DNA of 5,880 nt, from positions 1 to 5,880 of the forward strand of contig SBAT01000459.1 in NCBI GenBank assembly GCA_005240105.1, given 5' to 3'. This document shows positions 5,434 through 5,880 of the stretch, one piece after another. The position numbers were made by a program, and so were the translations under genes. The notes under the pieces are model-generated. The model was not told where the DNA came from, did not search any database, and saw nothing but the letters and a program-made list of their open reading frames with translations. Source of the stretch: Chloroflexota bacterium (GTDB taxonomy: Bacteria > Cyanobacteriota > Vampirovibrionia > Obscuribacterales > Obscuribacteraceae). Numbering within the stretch: the stretch's first letter is position 1; each line of letters starts with the position of its first letter.

Positions 5434-5880
5434 CTACTTCGCCAAGACTTTTTGCTTGTCGGACTCCTTCTCGGCAACATATTTAATTTCCGCCGAGTTC
5501 ATCAAGAACTCCACAACCTTAGAAGCCAAGGTTTCTTCCATGATTTTGCGGCGAATTTCAGCATTGCCAACCACTTTTTCCAGGGGCACATTGTAGGCTT
5601 GTGCTAGTTCCGCGAAGTGTGGATAGAGATCCTTATCTTCAACGATTAATTTTTCGGCTCGCACAATAGCTCCCAAAACCAGGCTGGTGGCGATGCGCTG
5701 ACGGGCTTCTTGTGCCTTCTCTTCCTTCATGGTCTTGAAGCCGTCAGTTTTCTCAAACTCTTCCCAAGACTGACCGCTACGCTCGAGCGCTTGACGGTTT
5801 TGTTGCATGAGCATGTTGGACTCACGCTCAATCATTGTGTCAGGCAGGTCTACTTGGGCACCTTCGACCACCTTCTCCAC
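5434..5880 (-). CDS. tig: Trigger factor, C-terminal part (5' end beyond right edge)
   Basis: The frame is open from the right edge to a TAG at 5434-5436 and shows the last 148 residues, about one third of a typical trigger factor. Trigger factor is a ribosome-bound chaperone that shields nascent chains near the exit tunnel. What is visible is the helical C-terminal chaperone domain: QVDLPDTMIERESNML at about 9-24 matches the conserved opening of that domain (…P…mIe.E…), and the later segments (SWEEFEKT, ARQRIATSLVLGAI, LAQAYNVP, VVEFLMNSAEI) follow the family pattern to the end. The ribosome-binding and peptidyl-prolyl isomerase domains lie outside the window. The GTG codon at the edge is an internal valine, not a start. 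It precedes clpP by 99 bp, the classic tig-clpP-clpX order. The last residues (EKESDKQKVLAK) form a charged tail. Confidence 0.93.
   Translation of the reverse strand: MEKVVEGAQVDLPDTMIERESNMLMQQNRQALERSGQSWEEFEKTDGFKTMKEEKAQEARQRIATSLVLGAIVRAEKLIVEDKDLYPHFAELAQAYNVPLEKVVGNAEIRRKIMEETLASKVVEFLMNSAEIKYVAEKESDKQKVLAK

Noticed and set aside
5434..5880. GTG at the right edge as a start of a small protein
   Set aside because: It is an internal valine of trigger factor; the visible residues are the family's C-terminal domain, so the gene continues beyond the edge.

Overview
The window is a protein-quality-control locus. Four genes on the minus strand run in the order tig (3' part only) - clpP - clpX - lon, reading from the right edge to position 932. 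All reading frames are intact and all catalytic and nucleotide-binding residues are present. To the left of lon lie a convergent plus-strand gene for a TadE-like pseudopilin/secretion protein (458-928) and, divergent from it, the 5' end of a small single-pass membrane protein gene that runs off the left edge (261 to 1, minus strand).

Organism: a bacterium of moderate GC content. The tig-clpP-clpX block is widespread. Adding lon directly behind it resembles the proteobacterial order, but the ClpP sequence (for example the stretch around GGAQGQATDVEIQA) reads closer to cyanobacterial/Firmicutes ClpP. Lon is usually absent from photosynthetic cyanobacteria. A non-photosynthetic cyanobacterial relative (Melainabacteria/Vampirovibrionia type, such as Obscuribacterales) would fit these features. 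That placement is an inference from remembered family sequences, not a search result.

Layout: 1-261 (minus) N-terminus of an unknown membrane protein with a good Shine-Dalgarno (SD) and a likely promoter; 262-457 divergent intergenic region with a perfect 14-bp tandem duplication and three copies of GGTCGTC; 458-928 (plus) TadE-like gene starting at TTG; 932-3328 (minus) lon; 3345-4637 (minus) clpX; 4654-5334 (minus) clpP; 5335-5433 intergenic with a likely clpP promoter (TTGACA-16-TATTGT) overlapped by a dyad; 5434-5880 (minus) C-terminal part of trigger factor.

How the genes work together: trigger factor binds nascent chains at the ribosome; ClpX unfolds substrates and feeds them to the ClpP chamber; Lon combines unfolding and proteolysis in one chain. 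The clpP-clpX and clpX-lon gaps are both 16 bp, so the three protease genes are almost certainly co-transcribed.

No clearly novel system is present. The points worth a second look are regulatory or architectural: a hairpin holding the clpX stop codon in its loop immediately before an SD-less lon start; a dyad over the clpP -10 element; a Lys/Arg-rich Lon tail whose antisense strand looks like the terminator of the convergent TadE-like gene; and the repeat-bearing divergent intergenic region.
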